A stretch of 64,000 nt of DNA, taken from contig NZ_AYOZ01000023.1 of assembly GCF_000508165.1 (NCBI RefSeq), positions 186,001-250,000 of the forward strand, written 5' to 3'. Shown in pieces: positions 17,447 through 27,343 of this stretch. The position numbers and the translations under genes were made by a program. Each line of letters starts with the position of its first letter. Within the stretch, counting starts at the first letter, position 1. The notes below the pieces were generated by a model that was not told where the DNA came from, did not search any database, and saw nothing but the letters and a program-made list of their open reading frames with translations. Source of the DNA: Marinomonas profundimaris (lineage in GTDB: Bacteria; Pseudomonadota; Gammaproteobacteria; Pseudomonadales; Marinomonadaceae).

Positions 17447-18497
17447 CTCGACGAGCCAATTGCTGGCACGCAACGAAGACGAACTGACGGGCAAAATCTT
17501 ATTCGCCAACCCAGAAGACACGTACCCTCTGGATTTGAGCAAACAAGCCGATGTGTATGCTTGGAGCCAATCCAAAACCATTCATGATGCGTTGTCACGT
17601 GTTGGCTTTACGGATGAAAAACTGTTCTTGTCTGCACAATGGACACTTGAAAATGGCAGCGACTTTGATCACATCGTGATTTATCAACCCAAAGCCAAAG
17701 AACTACTCGATTACTTACTGGCTGCGGTTTTGCCTCTTCTAAAAGAAGGTGGCCAAGTCTGGCTGGTGGGCGACAATAAAAGCGGCGTCAAATCGGCTAT
17801 GAAGCGCCTAGAAGGCGGGTTAGATGAAGTCGGTAAACGTGACGGCGCCAAGCACTGTTTGCTTTATACGGGCTACAAGCGTCGTCCTGCGAAACCGTTT
17901 GTGTTTGAAGATTGGATTGTGACGTGGAAACAAGACGTGGCAGGACAAAGCTTTACCTTATGCAGCTTGCCTGGTGTCTTTGGTCATGGAAAATTAGACA
18001 AAGGCACAGAACTGTTCTTAGACCAACTGAATCAACATCGCTTCATGAGTGACGTGGCCAGTGCGCGTTTACTCGACTTTGGTTGTGGTGACGGCATTAT
18101 CTCTCTTTGGCTGCACAACAAAACCGGTGCGAAAATTACCGCGTTGGACGACAGTGTCTTGGCACTAAAAGCCACAGAAATGACGTTTGCCGCCAACCAA
18201 CTAAGCGATGCAGTTACCTTGATCGCATCGAATGGTTTAGCGGAAGTGAAAGGGCGCTTTAACTACGTTGTCACCAACCCGCCATTTCACACTGGCATGA
18301 ACACCAACTACAGCATTGCAGAAAGCTTCTTCATGACGGTGAAACAACACCTCACCTTGAATGGAGAACTGTTTGTGGTCGCCAACGATTTCTTACGATA
18401 CCCGCCGATGCTAGACGCCGCGCTGGGTTCTCATACTCGTTTAAATCGAGACAAAGGCTTCTCCATCTACCACGGACGCCAGCCGAAAAAGCGCTAA
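17436..18497 (+). CDS. rsmC: 16S rRNA (guanine1207-N2)-methyltransferase
   Basis: A 353-residue duplicated methyltransferase that methylates G1207 in the 30S subunit using SAM. The N-terminal half is the degenerate RsmC domain. The C-terminal catalytic half contains the RsmC block LPGVFGHGKLDKGTELFLDQL (about 180-200), the SAM motif LLDFGCGDGIISLWL (about 208-222) and the catalytic NPPFHTG (about 285-291). The start overlaps the preceding gene by 11 bp. The family length in E. coli is about 343 residues, so this is complete. A hairpin at 18521-18551 closes the unit. Confidence 0.93.
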   Translation: MNLNSTSQLLARNEDELTGKILFANPEDTYPLDLSKQADVYAWSQSKTIHDALSRVGFTDEKLFLSAQWTLENGSDFDHIVIYQPKAKELLDYLLAAVLPLLKEGGQVWLVGDNKSGVKSAMKRLEGGLDEVGKRDGAKHCLLYTGYKRRPAKPFVFEDWIVTWKQDVAGQSFTLCSLPGVFGHGKLDKGTELFLDQLNQHRFMSDVASARLLDFGCGDGIISLWLHNKTGAKITALDDSVLALKATEMTFAANQLSDAVTLIASNGLAEVKGRFNYVVTNPPFHTGMNTNYSIAESFFMTVKQHLTLNGELFVVANDFLRYPPMLDAALGSHTRLNRDKGFSIYHGRQPKKR

Positions 18498-18520
18498 GAT
18501 CAGGTTTAAAGTCGATATAG

Positions 18521-18560
18521 AAACGCGCGTTCTTAGATGGAATGCGCGTTTTTCTTTCTT
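18521..18560 (+). terminator. Terminator downstream of rsmC
   Basis: The stem AAACGCGCGTTC/GAATGCGCGTTT (one G-T pair, loop 7 nt) is followed by TTCTTTCTT. It lies 23 bp after the rsmC stop. Confidence 0.75.
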
Positions 18561-18663
18561 GAAGAATATCGGCAATACATGAATGACTCTGTTAAAATGA
18601 GTCTTATGAATCTCACAGCCCATTATGTTGATGGCGCTGGCACCCTAACACTAGGAATTTACT

Positions 18664-19122
18664 GTGAACAATAACGATATCTTGCGCCGCCTTCGCTACA
18701 CTTTTGATCTGAAAGAATTATCCATCGTAGACATTTTTGCTTCTGCTGACGGTGTTGCGACGCAAGAGCAAGTGGTTAGCTGGCTTAAGAAAGAAGACGA
18801 TGTTGGCTATGTTGAAATGATCGACGTAGAAATGGCCACGTTTCTAAATGGCTTTATCAACAGTAAGCGTGGTAAGCGTGAAGGCCCACAACCTGTGCCA
18901 GAAAAACGCCTCACTAACAACGCCGTATTCATGAAGTTGCGCATTGCGTTGAACCTGCAAGCCGAAGAAATTCTAGACATCATGTCATTGGCGGAATTTA
19001 ACCTAAGCAAGCATGAGCTAAGCTCCTTCTTCCGCAAACCAGACAACCGTCATTATTGCGAATGCAAAGACCAAATCTTGCGTAACTTCTTGATGGGATT
19101 GCAAAAGCAATTTAGAGCATAA
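18664..19122 (+). CDS. DUF1456 family protein (YehS-like)
   Basis: A 152-residue soluble protein made of two similar DUF1456 (PF07308) repeats: NNDILRRLRYTFDLKELSIVDIF in the first half and NNAVFMKLRIALNLQAEEILDIM in the second, each followed by a short variable helix-turn (ATQEQVVSWLKKEDD and LSKHELSSFFRKPDN). The C-terminus LRNFLMGLQKQFR is typical of E. coli YehS. Function is unknown in the family. It starts with GTG at 18664 (GTGAACAATAAC); this start fits the family N-terminus exactly. It is transcribed alone, with its own terminator at 19156-19192. Confidence 0.9.
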   Translation: MNNNDILRRLRYTFDLKELSIVDIFASADGVATQEQVVSWLKKEDDVGYVEMIDVEMATFLNGFINSKRGKREGPQPVPEKRLTNNAVFMKLRIALNLQAEEILDIMSLAEFNLSKHELSSFFRKPDNRHYCECKDQILRNFLMGLQKQFRA

Positions 19123-19155
19123 TTTTTAAGTTATTACGAACCACAATGCTTCCAT

Positions 19156-19192
19156 AAAAAGCCGCTGCCGACTAGGTAGCGGCTTTTTTTTA
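19156..19192 (+). terminator. Terminator of DUF1456 gene
   Basis: AAAAGCCGCT and AGCGGCTTTT form a stem with an 11-nt loop region and a long T-run, 35 bp past the stop. Confidence 0.88.
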
Positions 19193-19306
19193 TGACTTTC
19201 CACCCAGTGTACAAAGATTGCACTATGTGGCTATTTCATTGAATGGCACTTTGCGATATTGGCTGCCCATAATAAATATAAATGATAAAAACAGGGTGGT
19301 ATCAAT

Positions 19307-20371
19307 ATGCTAATGAAAAATAAAGTCGCGCAAGCCGTTATCGTTGCAAGCCTTTCCTCTCAAGGGTTTGCTCTGGAATTAGGTGATTTTAATGGCACTC
19401 AATTTAGCGTAGGAGGCTATCTTAAGTCCGAAGGTGTTTTTAATAACCCGGATGAAGGAAGCAGCACTTTTGAAGGAAGTGCCAGTCAGTCTCGTTTGAA
19501 CTTCACAACCAGCCGCAAGGAAGGCGACCACAGTCTAAAAGGGTTTATTGAAGGTGACTTTAGAGGTTCTTCTTCCGTGTTTCGTTTGCGTCACGCCACA
19601 ATCACGGTCGATAACTTAACCATCGGTCAAACTTGGACGGGGCAGTTTTTTGCCAATGCACCCTTTGATACAGAAATGATTAATTTCTACGGAACAGGGA
19701 TTGGTACTGTCTCAGGAAACGGTGCGGTAGTAAGACCAGATCTTGTTGTGCATTATGCAAAAGACGGCATGCGCTTAACGATGCAAGATCCAGTTTATAG
19801 CAATGCAAGCACCCCTGATCTAGTCGCGGGTTATACACATCGAACGGCAGAAGGTCATGCGTTTAACGTCACTGTCACTGGTCGTGATGTCGACACAACG
19901 CCTTCCGTGACGACAGACAGTGAGTCTAAATTTGGGATGACATTGTCTTTAGCGACTAAGCTGAAGTTTGGTGATACAAGCGTATCGTTAAGCGGATTTT
20001 CCGGTAAAGGTGCAGCAATATACGCAGGCTGGGGCTACAACGGCGCAGCTGGAACCGCTGGATCTTCGGAATTAGACGGTAATGGCGATCTATTAACGGT
20101 GAGTGGATTTTCTGCGGGCATTGGTCATAAGGTAAGCGACAAGCTGCGAGTGAACCTGCGTTATGGTCAAGTCACGACTGATGCTTCTAGCCTTGCGGAT
20201 GACACGCTTAAAATCACAACCGCAAACATGATTTACGCCTATGTTCCTGGGCTTGAGTTTGGTCTAGAGCTGCGAGATCAAAGTGCAGCCAGTAATGGTG
20301 CACCGAGCGGCAATATAGCAACGCGTCCTGCTGGGCAGCAAGTTGAAGTCATGGCGATGTACAAGTTTTAA
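19307..20371 (+). CDS. DcaP-like outer-membrane porin
   Basis: The 354-residue precursor begins with a signal peptide (MLMKNKVAQAVIVASLSSQG, cleavage probably after FAL or ALE). The rest alternates polar and hydrophobic residues as in a beta-barrel and ends in VEVMAMYKF, with the C-terminal Phe that outer-membrane proteins need for BamA. Blocks SVGGYLKSEGVF, QSRLNFTTSR, GFIEGDF and FRLRHATITVDNLTIGQTWT resemble DcaP/porin_8-type trimeric porins that pass dicarboxylates and other small anions. It lacks the N-terminal coiled coil of Acinetobacter DcaP. An AGGGTGG ribosome site supports ATG 19307. It is convergent with an AraC-type gene. Confidence 0.8.
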   Translation: MLMKNKVAQAVIVASLSSQGFALELGDFNGTQFSVGGYLKSEGVFNNPDEGSSTFEGSASQSRLNFTTSRKEGDHSLKGFIEGDFRGSSSVFRLRHATITVDNLTIGQTWTGQFFANAPFDTEMINFYGTGIGTVSGNGAVVRPDLVVHYAKDGMRLTMQDPVYSNASTPDLVAGYTHRTAEGHAFNVTVTGRDVDTTPSVTTDSESKFGMTLSLATKLKFGDTSVSLSGFSGKGAAIYAGWGYNGAAGTAGSSELDGNGDLLTVSGFSAGIGHKVSDKLRVNLRYGQVTTDASSLADDTLKITTANMIYAYVPGLEFGLELRDQSAASNGAPSGNIATRPAGQQVEVMAMYKF

Positions 20372-20385
20372 TAAAGAGCACTGAC

Positions 20386-20430
20386 AAGAACACACTGGGC
20401 TTTACCCTTTTGCCCAGTGTGTTCTTTTTA
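20386..20430. terminator. Strong terminator between porin and AraC gene
   Basis: A perfect 15-bp stem (AAGAACACACTGGGC with its complement at 20412-20426) and an 11-nt loop, followed by TTTTA. It ends the porin transcript; the A/T-flanked symmetry may also serve the convergent regulator gene. Confidence 0.92.
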
Positions 20431-20438
20431 GAACCGAA

Positions 20439-21398
20439 TTAAGGTGCAAAATCCCGCAGCGTCTGCGAAGGCAGCTCCCCAATTTGTTCACGGTATTGAG
20501 CCGAGAATCTTCCCAAGTTAGTAAAGCCATATTTTAATGCCACTTGCGTCACGTTTCTAATGTGTTCGTTGTGCTTTAATTCGGAATAGGCGCTTTCCAA
20601 TTTGAGGCGGCGCACATAAGCAGAAGGTGTTAGGCCTGCTTCTTTTTCAAATAGGTTATACAGAGACTTGCGGCTTATTTGGCAAACATTGGCTAATTCA
20701 TCGATCGTGATGTCAGCGGTAATATTATCCAGTACGTAATTCCGAACGCGCTCAATATGGCGATGCACCGACAAAGTCGCAAGAGGAGACTGGTTAAAAT
20801 TGCTGTTGAACATAGTCAAAATGGCACTATTGAACAGCCTGCAGTAATAGACCAAGGCTCGATCATACAGTGTGCTTTTATCCTGCTGTAACATGTCATT
20901 GAGCAAATTAAACAACGGCCCCGTCATTGGGAACACGTTTGCTTTATGCTCGAATTGAATGGGTTTTTTGGATGAAATATAGCCAAATTTTCGTGCGGTT
21001 TGATGCAAAAAATCGGTTGGTATTTTGACGATGAGTTTCCGACAGTCTTTGGTGTTATGTGATTCAAATCGAGTGCCGGGCATCACTAAAATGGAGTCGC
21101 CTGTTTTTAATGTGCGTTCTTCGTTATTGGATTTACCGATACTCTGACCTGCAAGAATGATGTGCAGGTAGTAGGCATTCGTGCCTTTAGACGCGCGAAT
21201 CGTGGTGACGGCGCCTGCTTCGTATTCCAAAATAGAAAGCGGTCCGAATTCTTTAAATCTTAGCTTTGCAAGCTGCTTCAGAGGCGTACTCTGAATGAAA
21301 CGATACTCTCCAAATCCCTTGTCCAGTAACACTTTCGTGAGCGTTTGCGAAGAAGCTTCTGCGACCTGAAGGTCGTAGATAGAAAAATCAAACTTCAT
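20439..21398 (-). CDS. AraC-family transcriptional regulator
   Basis: A 319-residue regulator with an N-terminal AraC_binding_2/cupin-like sensor (about 1-180) and a C-terminal double HTH (about 215-315). The first HTH reads DITIDELANVCQISRKSLYNLFEKEAG and the second NVTQVALKYGFTNLGRFSAQYREQIGELP, with the GFTNLGRFSAQYR consensus typical of AraC/XylS proteins. The start at 21398 (MKFDFSIYD) is preferred on family likeness; the frame can be extended 16 residues. It is isolated between the porin and the dpp operon. Regulation of the convergent porin is possible but unproven. Its ligand is unknown; relatives control catabolic or aromatic genes. Confidence 0.9.
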   Translation of the reverse strand: MKFDFSIYDLQVAEASSQTLTKVLLDKGFGEYRFIQSTPLKQLAKLRFKEFGPLSILEYEAGAVTTIRASKGTNAYYLHIILAGQSIGKSNNEERTLKTGDSILVMPGTRFESHNTKDCRKLIVKIPTDFLHQTARKFGYISSKKPIQFEHKANVFPMTGPLFNLLNDMLQQDKSTLYDRALVYYCRLFNSAILTMFNSNFNQSPLATLSVHRHIERVRNYVLDNITADITIDELANVCQISRKSLYNLFEKEAGLTPSAYVRRLKLESAYSELKHNEHIRNVTQVALKYGFTNLGRFSAQYREQIGELPSQTLRDFAP

Positions 21399-21604
21399 AC
21401 TGACACCAATGCATTCATTATTTTTATAAGTTAGCAATCTGAGCAAAGCATTAAATGGCTTTCCTCAGTGTATAAAGTGTAATGCTTGGGGTGGGGACTT
21501 AGTCATCCAATTTAGTGCTGTAGATATCAATTATTGGTATAGTAAACAATATAAATTTATGACGTCTTTGGATTGGCAATAAGGCATACATATAATTTAG
21601 CCAT

Positions 21605-21627
21605 AAAAAAACGCCCTTTCGGGCGTT
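21605..21627 (-). terminator. Terminator of dpp operon
   Basis: AACGCCC-TTTC-GGGCGTT with an A-run on its left, giving a U-tract on the minus-strand transcript. It lies 44 bp beyond the dppF stop. Confidence 0.88.
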
Positions 21628-21670
21628 AAAAATTCACTGGGAGTGAATGTCCTTTTCGTGCCGCTGTTGG

Positions 21671-22699
21671 TTAAGCGGCGCCTTCCACTAAGCTTTCTAT
21701 GCGATTTTCTTCAACCGCATGGCAGGCAATCAAGTGGCCTTGTTCTTGGTTTTCTTCGCTGTCCAATCGCAACATCGGCGTTTCGCTACTGCAACGGTCG
21801 TTGGCGTAGCTGCAACGTCCGTGGAAAGCACAGCCTGATGGCGGATTCAGCGGCGAAGGCAATTCGCCTTCCAGCTTGATACGCGTACGGCGTTTTTCTG
21901 GTGAAAGCTGCGGCGTGCTAGACAACAATGCCAAGGTATAAGGGTGTTTCGGATTTTCGAACAATTGTTCGCGAGTCCCTTGTTCTACCACTTTGCCCAA
22001 GTACATCACCATCACGTCGTCGGCGATGTGTTCCACGACAGACAAATCGTGCGAGATGAACACGTAGCTCAAACCGAACTCTTCCTGCAGATCCATCATC
22101 AAGTTCAAGACTTGCGCCTGAACAGACACGTCAAGCGCCGACACAGGCTCGTCAGCAACGATAACGTTCGGATCGAGCATCAAGCCACGAGCGATGGCGA
22201 TACGCTGACGTTGGCCACCAGAAAACATGTGCGGATAACGATCGTAATGTTCGGTCTTCAAACCGACTTTTGCCATGATAGAGAGCGCTTTTTCTTTGCG
22301 TTCGGCTTTAGAAAGCTTGGTGTTGATTACCAAAGGCTCTTCCAAGATGGCGCCGATCTTCTTACGCGGATTCAAGGAACCATACGGGTTCTGAAAGATG
22401 ATCTGGATCTTCTGGCGCAGCTTTGCTTGAGCGTCGGCGCTTAAGGCCAACAAGTCTTCACCAAGGTGCGCTAGCTTGCCTTCTGTTGGGGTTTCAATCA
22501 TGGTCAACATGCGGCCAAGGGTCGATTTACCACAACCCGATTCGCCCACGACAGCAAGGGTTTTGCCTTTTTCAAGATTGAAGCTGATGCCATCGACGGC
22601 TTTAACAACGGCTTCCGGTTTGAAGAAACCTTGTTTCACGCGATAATGCTGTTTTAGATCTTCGGCTTTTAAAATTAAGCGGCTATCGGATTGGTTCAT
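21671..22699 (-). CDS. dppF: Dipeptide ABC transporter ATP-binding protein DppF
   Basis: A 342-residue ATPase that powers peptide uptake with DppD at the inner membrane. Walker [10 protein letters not shown], signature [18 protein letters not shown] and Walker [13 protein letters not shown] are present. The C-terminal oligopeptide-type Cys motif [14 protein letters not shown] (about 290-305), a binding site for an Fe-S cluster or metal in this family, is intact. The start at 22699 ([11 protein letters not shown]) was chosen because it overlaps the dppD stop as ATGA; longer frames add 13 residues. It is the last gene of dppABCDF and is followed by a terminator. Confidence 0.93.
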   Translation of the reverse strand: MNQSDSRLILKAEDLKQHYRVKQGFFKPEAVVKAVDGISFNLEKGKTLAVVGESGCGKSTLGRMLTMIETPTEGKLAHLGEDLLALSADAQAKLRQKIQIIFQNPYGSLNPRKKIGAILEEPLVINTKLSKAERKEKALSIMAKVGLKTEHYDRYPHMFSGGQRQRIAIARGLMLDPNVIVADEPVSALDVSVQAQVLNLMMDLQEEFGLSYVFISHDLSVVEHIADDVMVMYLGKVVEQGTREQLFENPKHPYTLALLSSTPQLSPEKRRTRIKLEGELPSPLNPPSGCAFHGRCSYANDRCSSETPMLRLDSEENQEQGHLIACHAVEENRIESLVEGAA

Positions 22700-23664
22700 G
22701 CGGCTGGTCTCCCTTCGCGGTCCAATGGCGTGTGGCACTTCACTTGGCGATCAAGGTCGCCTTGGTTCGCGGGTTCCACTTTACGACAATAATCGGTCGC
22801 ATAAGGGCAACGCGGGCTTAACAAACAACCCAAAGGACGATCGTATTGACCCGGAACCACGCCTGGTAGTGCTTCAAGTCGTGCTTTACCCGCTGCCGAT
22901 TCTGGCAAGGAAGCCAGCAAGGCTTGTGTGTAGGGGTGCTTCGGCGTACTGAACACTTCCGATGCTGGGCCAGATTCAACAATTTGACCGGCGTACATGA
23001 CGATCACGCGATGAGCGACTTCAGCCACTAACGCTAAATCGTGCGTGATCAACACCAAACCCATTTGCTTTTCGCGTTGTAAATCAATCAACAAGTCGAT
23101 GATCTGCGCTTGTATTGTCACATCTAAGGCCGTTGTCGGCTCATCCGCGATCAATAGACGTGGATTACACGCAATCGACATGGCAATCATCACACGCTGG
23201 CTCATGCCGCCAGAAAGCTGGTGAGGATAGTTATCCAAACGAGACTCTGGCGCAGGAATACCCACTTGCGTGAGTAATTCAATGGCGCGTATTTTGAGTT
23301 CTTTTTTGCTGCCGCCTTGGTGTGTTTTCAAGGCTTCGATGATCTGATAACCGACCGTAAAACAAGGGTTTAAGCTTGTCATTGGGTCTTGAAAGATCAT
23401 CGCGATTTCGGAACCAGTAAGCTTACGGCGTTGTTTTTCTGGCATCGCGAGCAGATCTTGACCGTCGAAGGACAATTGATCGGCGCTGACTTTTCCTGGG
23501 AAATCGATCAAGCCCATGATGGACAATGAACTCACACTCTTACCTGAGCCAGACTCCCCAACGATGCCGAGAACTTCCCCTTCTTCGACCTTGTAACTAA
23601 TATTATCTACGGCGCGAAAATTGCCGAAGGTAACGCTTAAATTTTCCAACTGTAACAGTGACAT
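22696..23664 (-). CDS. dppD: Dipeptide ABC transporter ATP-binding protein DppD
   Basis: A 322-residue ATPase partner of DppF. Walker [12 protein letters not shown], the Q-loop [12 protein letters not shown], the signature [21 protein letters not shown] and Walker [15 protein letters not shown] are all visible. The C-terminal oligo/dipeptide motif [16 protein letters not shown] (about 283-298) holds the four-Cys pattern. The GSGKSV form of Walker A is the usual DppD/OppD variant. It follows dppC by 11 bp, and its stop is embedded in the dppF start codon. Confidence 0.93.
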   Translation of the reverse strand: MSLLQLENLSVTFGNFRAVDNISYKVEEGEVLGIVGESGSGKSVSSLSIMGLIDFPGKVSADQLSFDGQDLLAMPEKQRRKLTGSEIAMIFQDPMTSLNPCFTVGYQIIEALKTHQGGSKKELKIRAIELLTQVGIPAPESRLDNYPHQLSGGMSQRVMIAMSIACNPRLLIADEPTTALDVTIQAQIIDLLIDLQREKQMGLVLITHDLALVAEVAHRVIVMYAGQIVESGPASEVFSTPKHPYTQALLASLPESAAGKARLEALPGVVPGQYDRPLGCLLSPRCPYATDYCRKVEPANQGDLDRQVKCHTPLDREGRPAA

Positions 23665-23675
23665 AACAACCTCTC

Positions 23676-24590
23676 TTACTGTTTCAACTTGGGATCAAGG
23701 GCATCACGCAAGCCATCACCCATGAGGTTAAACGCCAGTACTGTGATCAAAATCATCAAACCGGGGAAAGTAACCACCCACCAAGCACGCTGAACGAATT
23801 GCAGTGCGTCGGCCAACATAGAACCCCATTCTGGAGTTGGTGGTTGTGCGCCAAGACCAAGAAAGCCCAGCGCCGCCATATCTAAAATTGCGCTCGAAAA
23901 GCCCAACGTGGCTTGTACGATCAAAGGTGCTAAACAGTTTGGCAAAATGCAAACGAACATCAGACGTAATGGGCTGGCGCCGATCACGCGGGAAGACGTC
24001 ACGTAATCACGAGACATTTCCGCCATGGTCGCTGCACGGGTCAAACGCACATAATGTGGCAGCGAGACGATGGAAATCGCCAATGCAGCATTGACGATGC
24101 TTGGCCCTAAAATCGCCACAATCGCAATGGCCAACAACAAGCTTGGCATGGCCAACATGATGTCGACGATGCGCATGATGGCGGTGTCGATCATGCCTTT
24201 GAAATACCCAGCCACAAGGCCCAGCAAAATCCCGATGACCAAAGATGCGGTCACGGCGACAATACCCACGGCAATCGAAAGGCGAGAGCCGTAGATCAAG
24301 CGAGATAAAATATCGCGACCCACATCATCTGTACCCAATACAAACGACCAGTTTCCGCCTTGTAACCAAGCTGGTGGCAGCAACAATGCATCACGGTATT
24401 GATCAGAAGGGGAATGTGGGGCAACAAAGTTGGCGAATACCGCCATGAAGCAAATCAGCACAATAAATGCCAAACCTGCTACCGCGCCTTTGTTGCTGCG
24501 AAAGTAGTGCCAAAATTCTTGTAACGGCGTCATGGGCACGGGTGCGGTGACGGCGCCGTTGTTTGTCGACGTTTCTGTAGAAGTTGTCAT
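23676..24590 (-). CDS. dppC: Dipeptide ABC transporter permease DppC
   Basis: A 304-residue inner-membrane permease. A cytoplasmic N-terminus rich in T, N and P (about 1-30) is followed by the OppC_N helix ([27 protein letters not shown]), the periplasmic loop [20 protein letters not shown] and the BPD_transp_1 domain with six helices in total. The EAA-type coupling loop reads [21 protein letters not shown]. It pairs with DppB to form the pore. It is 9 bp downstream of dppB and 11 bp upstream of dppD. Confidence 0.94.
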   Translation of the reverse strand: MTTSTETSTNNGAVTAPVPMTPLQEFWHYFRSNKGAVAGLAFIVLICFMAVFANFVAPHSPSDQYRDALLLPPAWLQGGNWSFVLGTDDVGRDILSRLIYGSRLSIAVGIVAVTASLVIGILLGLVAGYFKGMIDTAIMRIVDIMLAMPSLLLAIAIVAILGPSIVNAALAISIVSLPHYVRLTRAATMAEMSRDYVTSSRVIGASPLRLMFVCILPNCLAPLIVQATLGFSSAILDMAALGFLGLGAQPPTPEWGSMLADALQFVQRAWWVVTFPGLMILITVLAFNLMGDGLRDALDPKLKQ

Positions 24591-24599
24591 AACGTCTCC

Positions 24600-25610
24600 T
24601 TATCGGCTGTGTCGAATACGTGGGTTAACAATGCCGTAAGTGATATCTACCAATAGGTTCACGACAATGATGATACAAGCGACAATCAAAATTCCGCCTT
24701 GTACAACGGGGTAATCACGGCGTCCGATGGACTCGATCAACCATTTACCAATGCCCGGCCAAGCAAACACGGTTTCGGTCAGAATCGCACCAGACAGCAA
24801 GATACCGACTTGCAAACCAATCACGGTAATGACTGGAATCAGGGCGTTACGTAACGCATGAATAACGATGACTCGCCAAGGCGCAATGCCTTTTGCACGA
24901 GCGGTGCGGATGTAATCTTCGCTCAATACTTCCAACATAGAAGAGCGTGTCATACGGGCAATCACCGCCATCGGAATCGTGCCGAGTACGATACTTGGCA
25001 GAATGAGATGCGACACGGCGGACTGAAAGGCGCCGGCTTCGTCAGACAACAAGGAATCGATCAGCATAAAACCGGTCACGTCATCAATCCAATACACCAC
25101 GTCGATCCGCCCTGAAACCGGTGTCCAGCCAAGGTTCACGGAGAACACCAGCATCAATAACAGCGCCCACCAGAATATGGGCATCGAATAGCCGGTGAGA
25201 GAAAAGGTCATCACCGAGTGGTCAATAATGGTTCCCCGTTTTACGGCCGCAAAAATACCCGCGGGCAAACCAATAAAAATGGCAAAAATAGCGGCACAGG
25301 TTGCCAGTTCTATCGTGGCTGGAAATAGGGTTAGAAATTCTTTCATTACCGGTTCTCGGGTAATGAGGGAGTTGCCCAAGTCACCCTGTAAAACACCGGT
25401 GACATAGCGGAAATACTGAATGTACATAGGTTGGTCAAAGCCCAACTGAGCACTCAGTTCGGCGTGGCGTTCTTCGCTCACACCGCGTTCTCCGGCCATC
25501 ACTTCGATGGGATCGCCGGGGATTAAGCGAATAAGGGTAAAAGTCAGCAAGGTGATCCCGAGAAAGGTCGGAATGACGAGGCTTAAGCGACGGAAAATAA
25601 ACTGGAACAT
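24600..25610 (-). CDS. dppB: Dipeptide ABC transporter permease DppB
   Basis: A 336-residue inner-membrane permease with six helices. The N-terminal FRRLSLVIPTFLGITLLTFTLIRLIPGDPIE is the classic DppB/OppB start, and the coupling motif YIRTARAKGIAPWRVIVIHALRNALIP (about 235-260) is intact. Together with DppC it forms the translocation path. Between dppA and dppB lies a 140-bp gap with a perfect hairpin (25663-25700), suggesting that dppBCDF are expressed at a lower level than dppA from the same transcript. Confidence 0.94.
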   Translation of the reverse strand: MFQFIFRRLSLVIPTFLGITLLTFTLIRLIPGDPIEVMAGERGVSEERHAELSAQLGFDQPMYIQYFRYVTGVLQGDLGNSLITREPVMKEFLTLFPATIELATCAAIFAIFIGLPAGIFAAVKRGTIIDHSVMTFSLTGYSMPIFWWALLLMLVFSVNLGWTPVSGRIDVVYWIDDVTGFMLIDSLLSDEAGAFQSAVSHLILPSIVLGTIPMAVIARMTRSSMLEVLSEDYIRTARAKGIAPWRVIVIHALRNALIPVITVIGLQVGILLSGAILTETVFAWPGIGKWLIESIGRRDYPVVQGGILIVACIIIVVNLLVDITYGIVNPRIRHSR

Positions 25611-25662
25611 AAAGGACTGGCTCTCTTGCGATGTTGTGTGATCGAGCAGTGTGCTCGGTCAG

Positions 25663-25700
25663 CAAAATACCTACTCACGTCCCGGCGAGTAGGTATTTTG
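25663..25700 (-). other. Intercistronic hairpin between dppA and dppB
   Basis: CAAAATACCTACTC (25663-25676) pairs perfectly with GAGTAGGTATTTTG (25687-25700), loop 10 nt. The position after the binding-protein gene fits the common arrangement in which a stem-loop protects the dppA mRNA and partially terminates transcription. The flanking T-run is short, so full termination is not expected. Confidence 0.75.
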
Positions 25701-25750
25701 TTTAGTCCGAAGGACGTTTCTAGTCCAAAGGGCTTATTCCTAAACGTCGA

Positions 25751-27343
25751 TTATTTGCTGACGTTGTAGAAGTAGTGACCACCGAGTGGATCAATTTTGT
25801 AACCTTTTACTTCTTTACGAATTGGTTCGTACACAACAGAGTGCGCAATCGTTACCCAAGGCGCTTCGCGCTTGAATACTTCTTGAGCTTTCTCATAGTC
25901 TTTTGTACGTTCCGCTTTGTTCGGAGTTTGTTTTGCTGCAAGCAACAAGTTGTTGAACTCTTCGTTACACCACTGTGCACGGTTAGATCCGCCAACGCCG
26001 TCACAACCTAGTAATACGTAAAGGAAGTTATCTGGGTCACCATTATCACCGGTCCAACCTAGCAATACGGTATCGTGCTCACCTTTCTTAGAACGGTTTA
26101 GGTACTCACCCCATTCGTAAGAAACGATTTCCGCTTTAACACCCACTTTAGACCAGTCTTCTTGCATGATTTCAGCCATACGACGGGCATTTGGGTTGTA
26201 CGGACGTTGAACAGGCATTGCCCAGATGTTGGTAGAGAAACCATTCGGGTAACCCGCTTCAGCAAGCAATTTTTTCGCTTTTACTGGATCGTATGGGTAA
26301 TCAACCACTTTTTTGTTGTAAGACCACATTGTTGGTGGAATCGGGTTCTTCGCGACTTTACCAGCGCCTTGGAAAACCGCATCAATGATCGCGCTCTTAT
26401 CCGTAGCGTAGTTTAGTGCTTGGCGAACACGAGCATCCGTGAAAGGTTTTTTCTGAGTGTTAAACGCAAGATAACCGACGTTCAAACCTTCTTGGCTCAT
26501 TAGGTTGATGCTTGGATCCGATTCCATTTGCTTAAGATCAGCAGGGTTCGGGTACGGCATCACATCACATTCACCCGCTTTCAATTTCGCGTAGCGAACA
26601 GAAGCGTCTGGTGTGATAGAGAAAACAAGACGATCAATTTTTGCTTTGCCTTTCCAGTAGTCTTTAAACGCGGTGTAGCGGATCAAAGAATCTTTTTGGT
26701 ACTGAACTTTTTGGAAAGGACCTGTGCCGACAGGGTTGATGTCCAACTGTTCTGGCTTGCCCGCTTTCATGTAAGCATCGGCTTGTTCTTTCGAAAAGAT
26801 CGATGCGAAGTCCATTGCCAAGTTGGCTACGAATGGCGCTTCTTGTTGATTCAAAACAAACTTGACGGTGTAGTCGTCGATTTTCACCATCTCTTTGATC
26901 AACGAATCCATACCCATGCCGGTGAAGTACTCGTAAGAGCCGCCAGACACGGTGTGGTAAGGGTTGTTTTTGTTGCCCTGACGGTCAAATGTAAAAATCA
27001 CATCGTCAGCGTTAAAATCACGTGTTGGCTTGAAGTCTTTTGAAGAATGGAACTTCACGCCTTTACGCAAATGGAAAGTGTATTCAAGGCCATCACTAGA
27101 AACGTCATAGCTTGTTGCCAAGCCAGGCTCAGTTTCTGTTGTGCCCAGTTTAAACTCAACCAAACGGTTGAACATGTTTTTCGATGTCGCATCGAACGTC
27201 GTACCAGAAGTATAAAAGGCAGGGTTAAAGCCTTCAGGACTCCCTTCTGAACAATAAACCAGTGTGGATGCAGCGTGAGCAGATGTGCCGATTGCTCCAG
27301 CAGCCATGAGTGCAAGCGTTAGTTTTGCTAGCCCTTTTTTCAT
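25751..27343 (-). CDS. dppA: Periplasmic dipeptide-binding protein DppA
   Basis: The 530-residue precursor has a signal peptide (MKKGLAKLTLALMAAGAIGT, cleavage after AHA) and the SBP_bac_5 fold. Diagnostic blocks are VYCSEGSPEGFNPAFYTSGTTFDA at the mature N-terminus, NADDVIFTFDRQ and the C-terminal EYLNRSKKGEHDTVLLGWTGDNGDPDNFL (about 405-435), which match DppA closely. It binds dipeptides (and in some species haem or aminolevulinate) for delivery to DppBC. It is the first gene of the operon. A 548-bp gap upstream carries its promoter. Confidence 0.95.
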   Translation of the reverse strand: MKKGLAKLTLALMAAGAIGTSAHAASTLVYCSEGSPEGFNPAFYTSGTTFDATSKNMFNRLVEFKLGTTETEPGLATSYDVSSDGLEYTFHLRKGVKFHSSKDFKPTRDFNADDVIFTFDRQGNKNNPYHTVSGGSYEYFTGMGMDSLIKEMVKIDDYTVKFVLNQQEAPFVANLAMDFASIFSKEQADAYMKAGKPEQLDINPVGTGPFQKVQYQKDSLIRYTAFKDYWKGKAKIDRLVFSITPDASVRYAKLKAGECDVMPYPNPADLKQMESDPSINLMSQEGLNVGYLAFNTQKKPFTDARVRQALNYATDKSAIIDAVFQGAGKVAKNPIPPTMWSYNKKVVDYPYDPVKAKKLLAEAGYPNGFSTNIWAMPVQRPYNPNARRMAEIMQEDWSKVGVKAEIVSYEWGEYLNRSKKGEHDTVLLGWTGDNGDPDNFLYVLLGCDGVGGSNRAQWCNEEFNNLLLAAKQTPNKAERTKDYEKAQEVFKREAPWVTIAHSVVYEPIRKEVKGYKIDPLGGHYFYNVSK

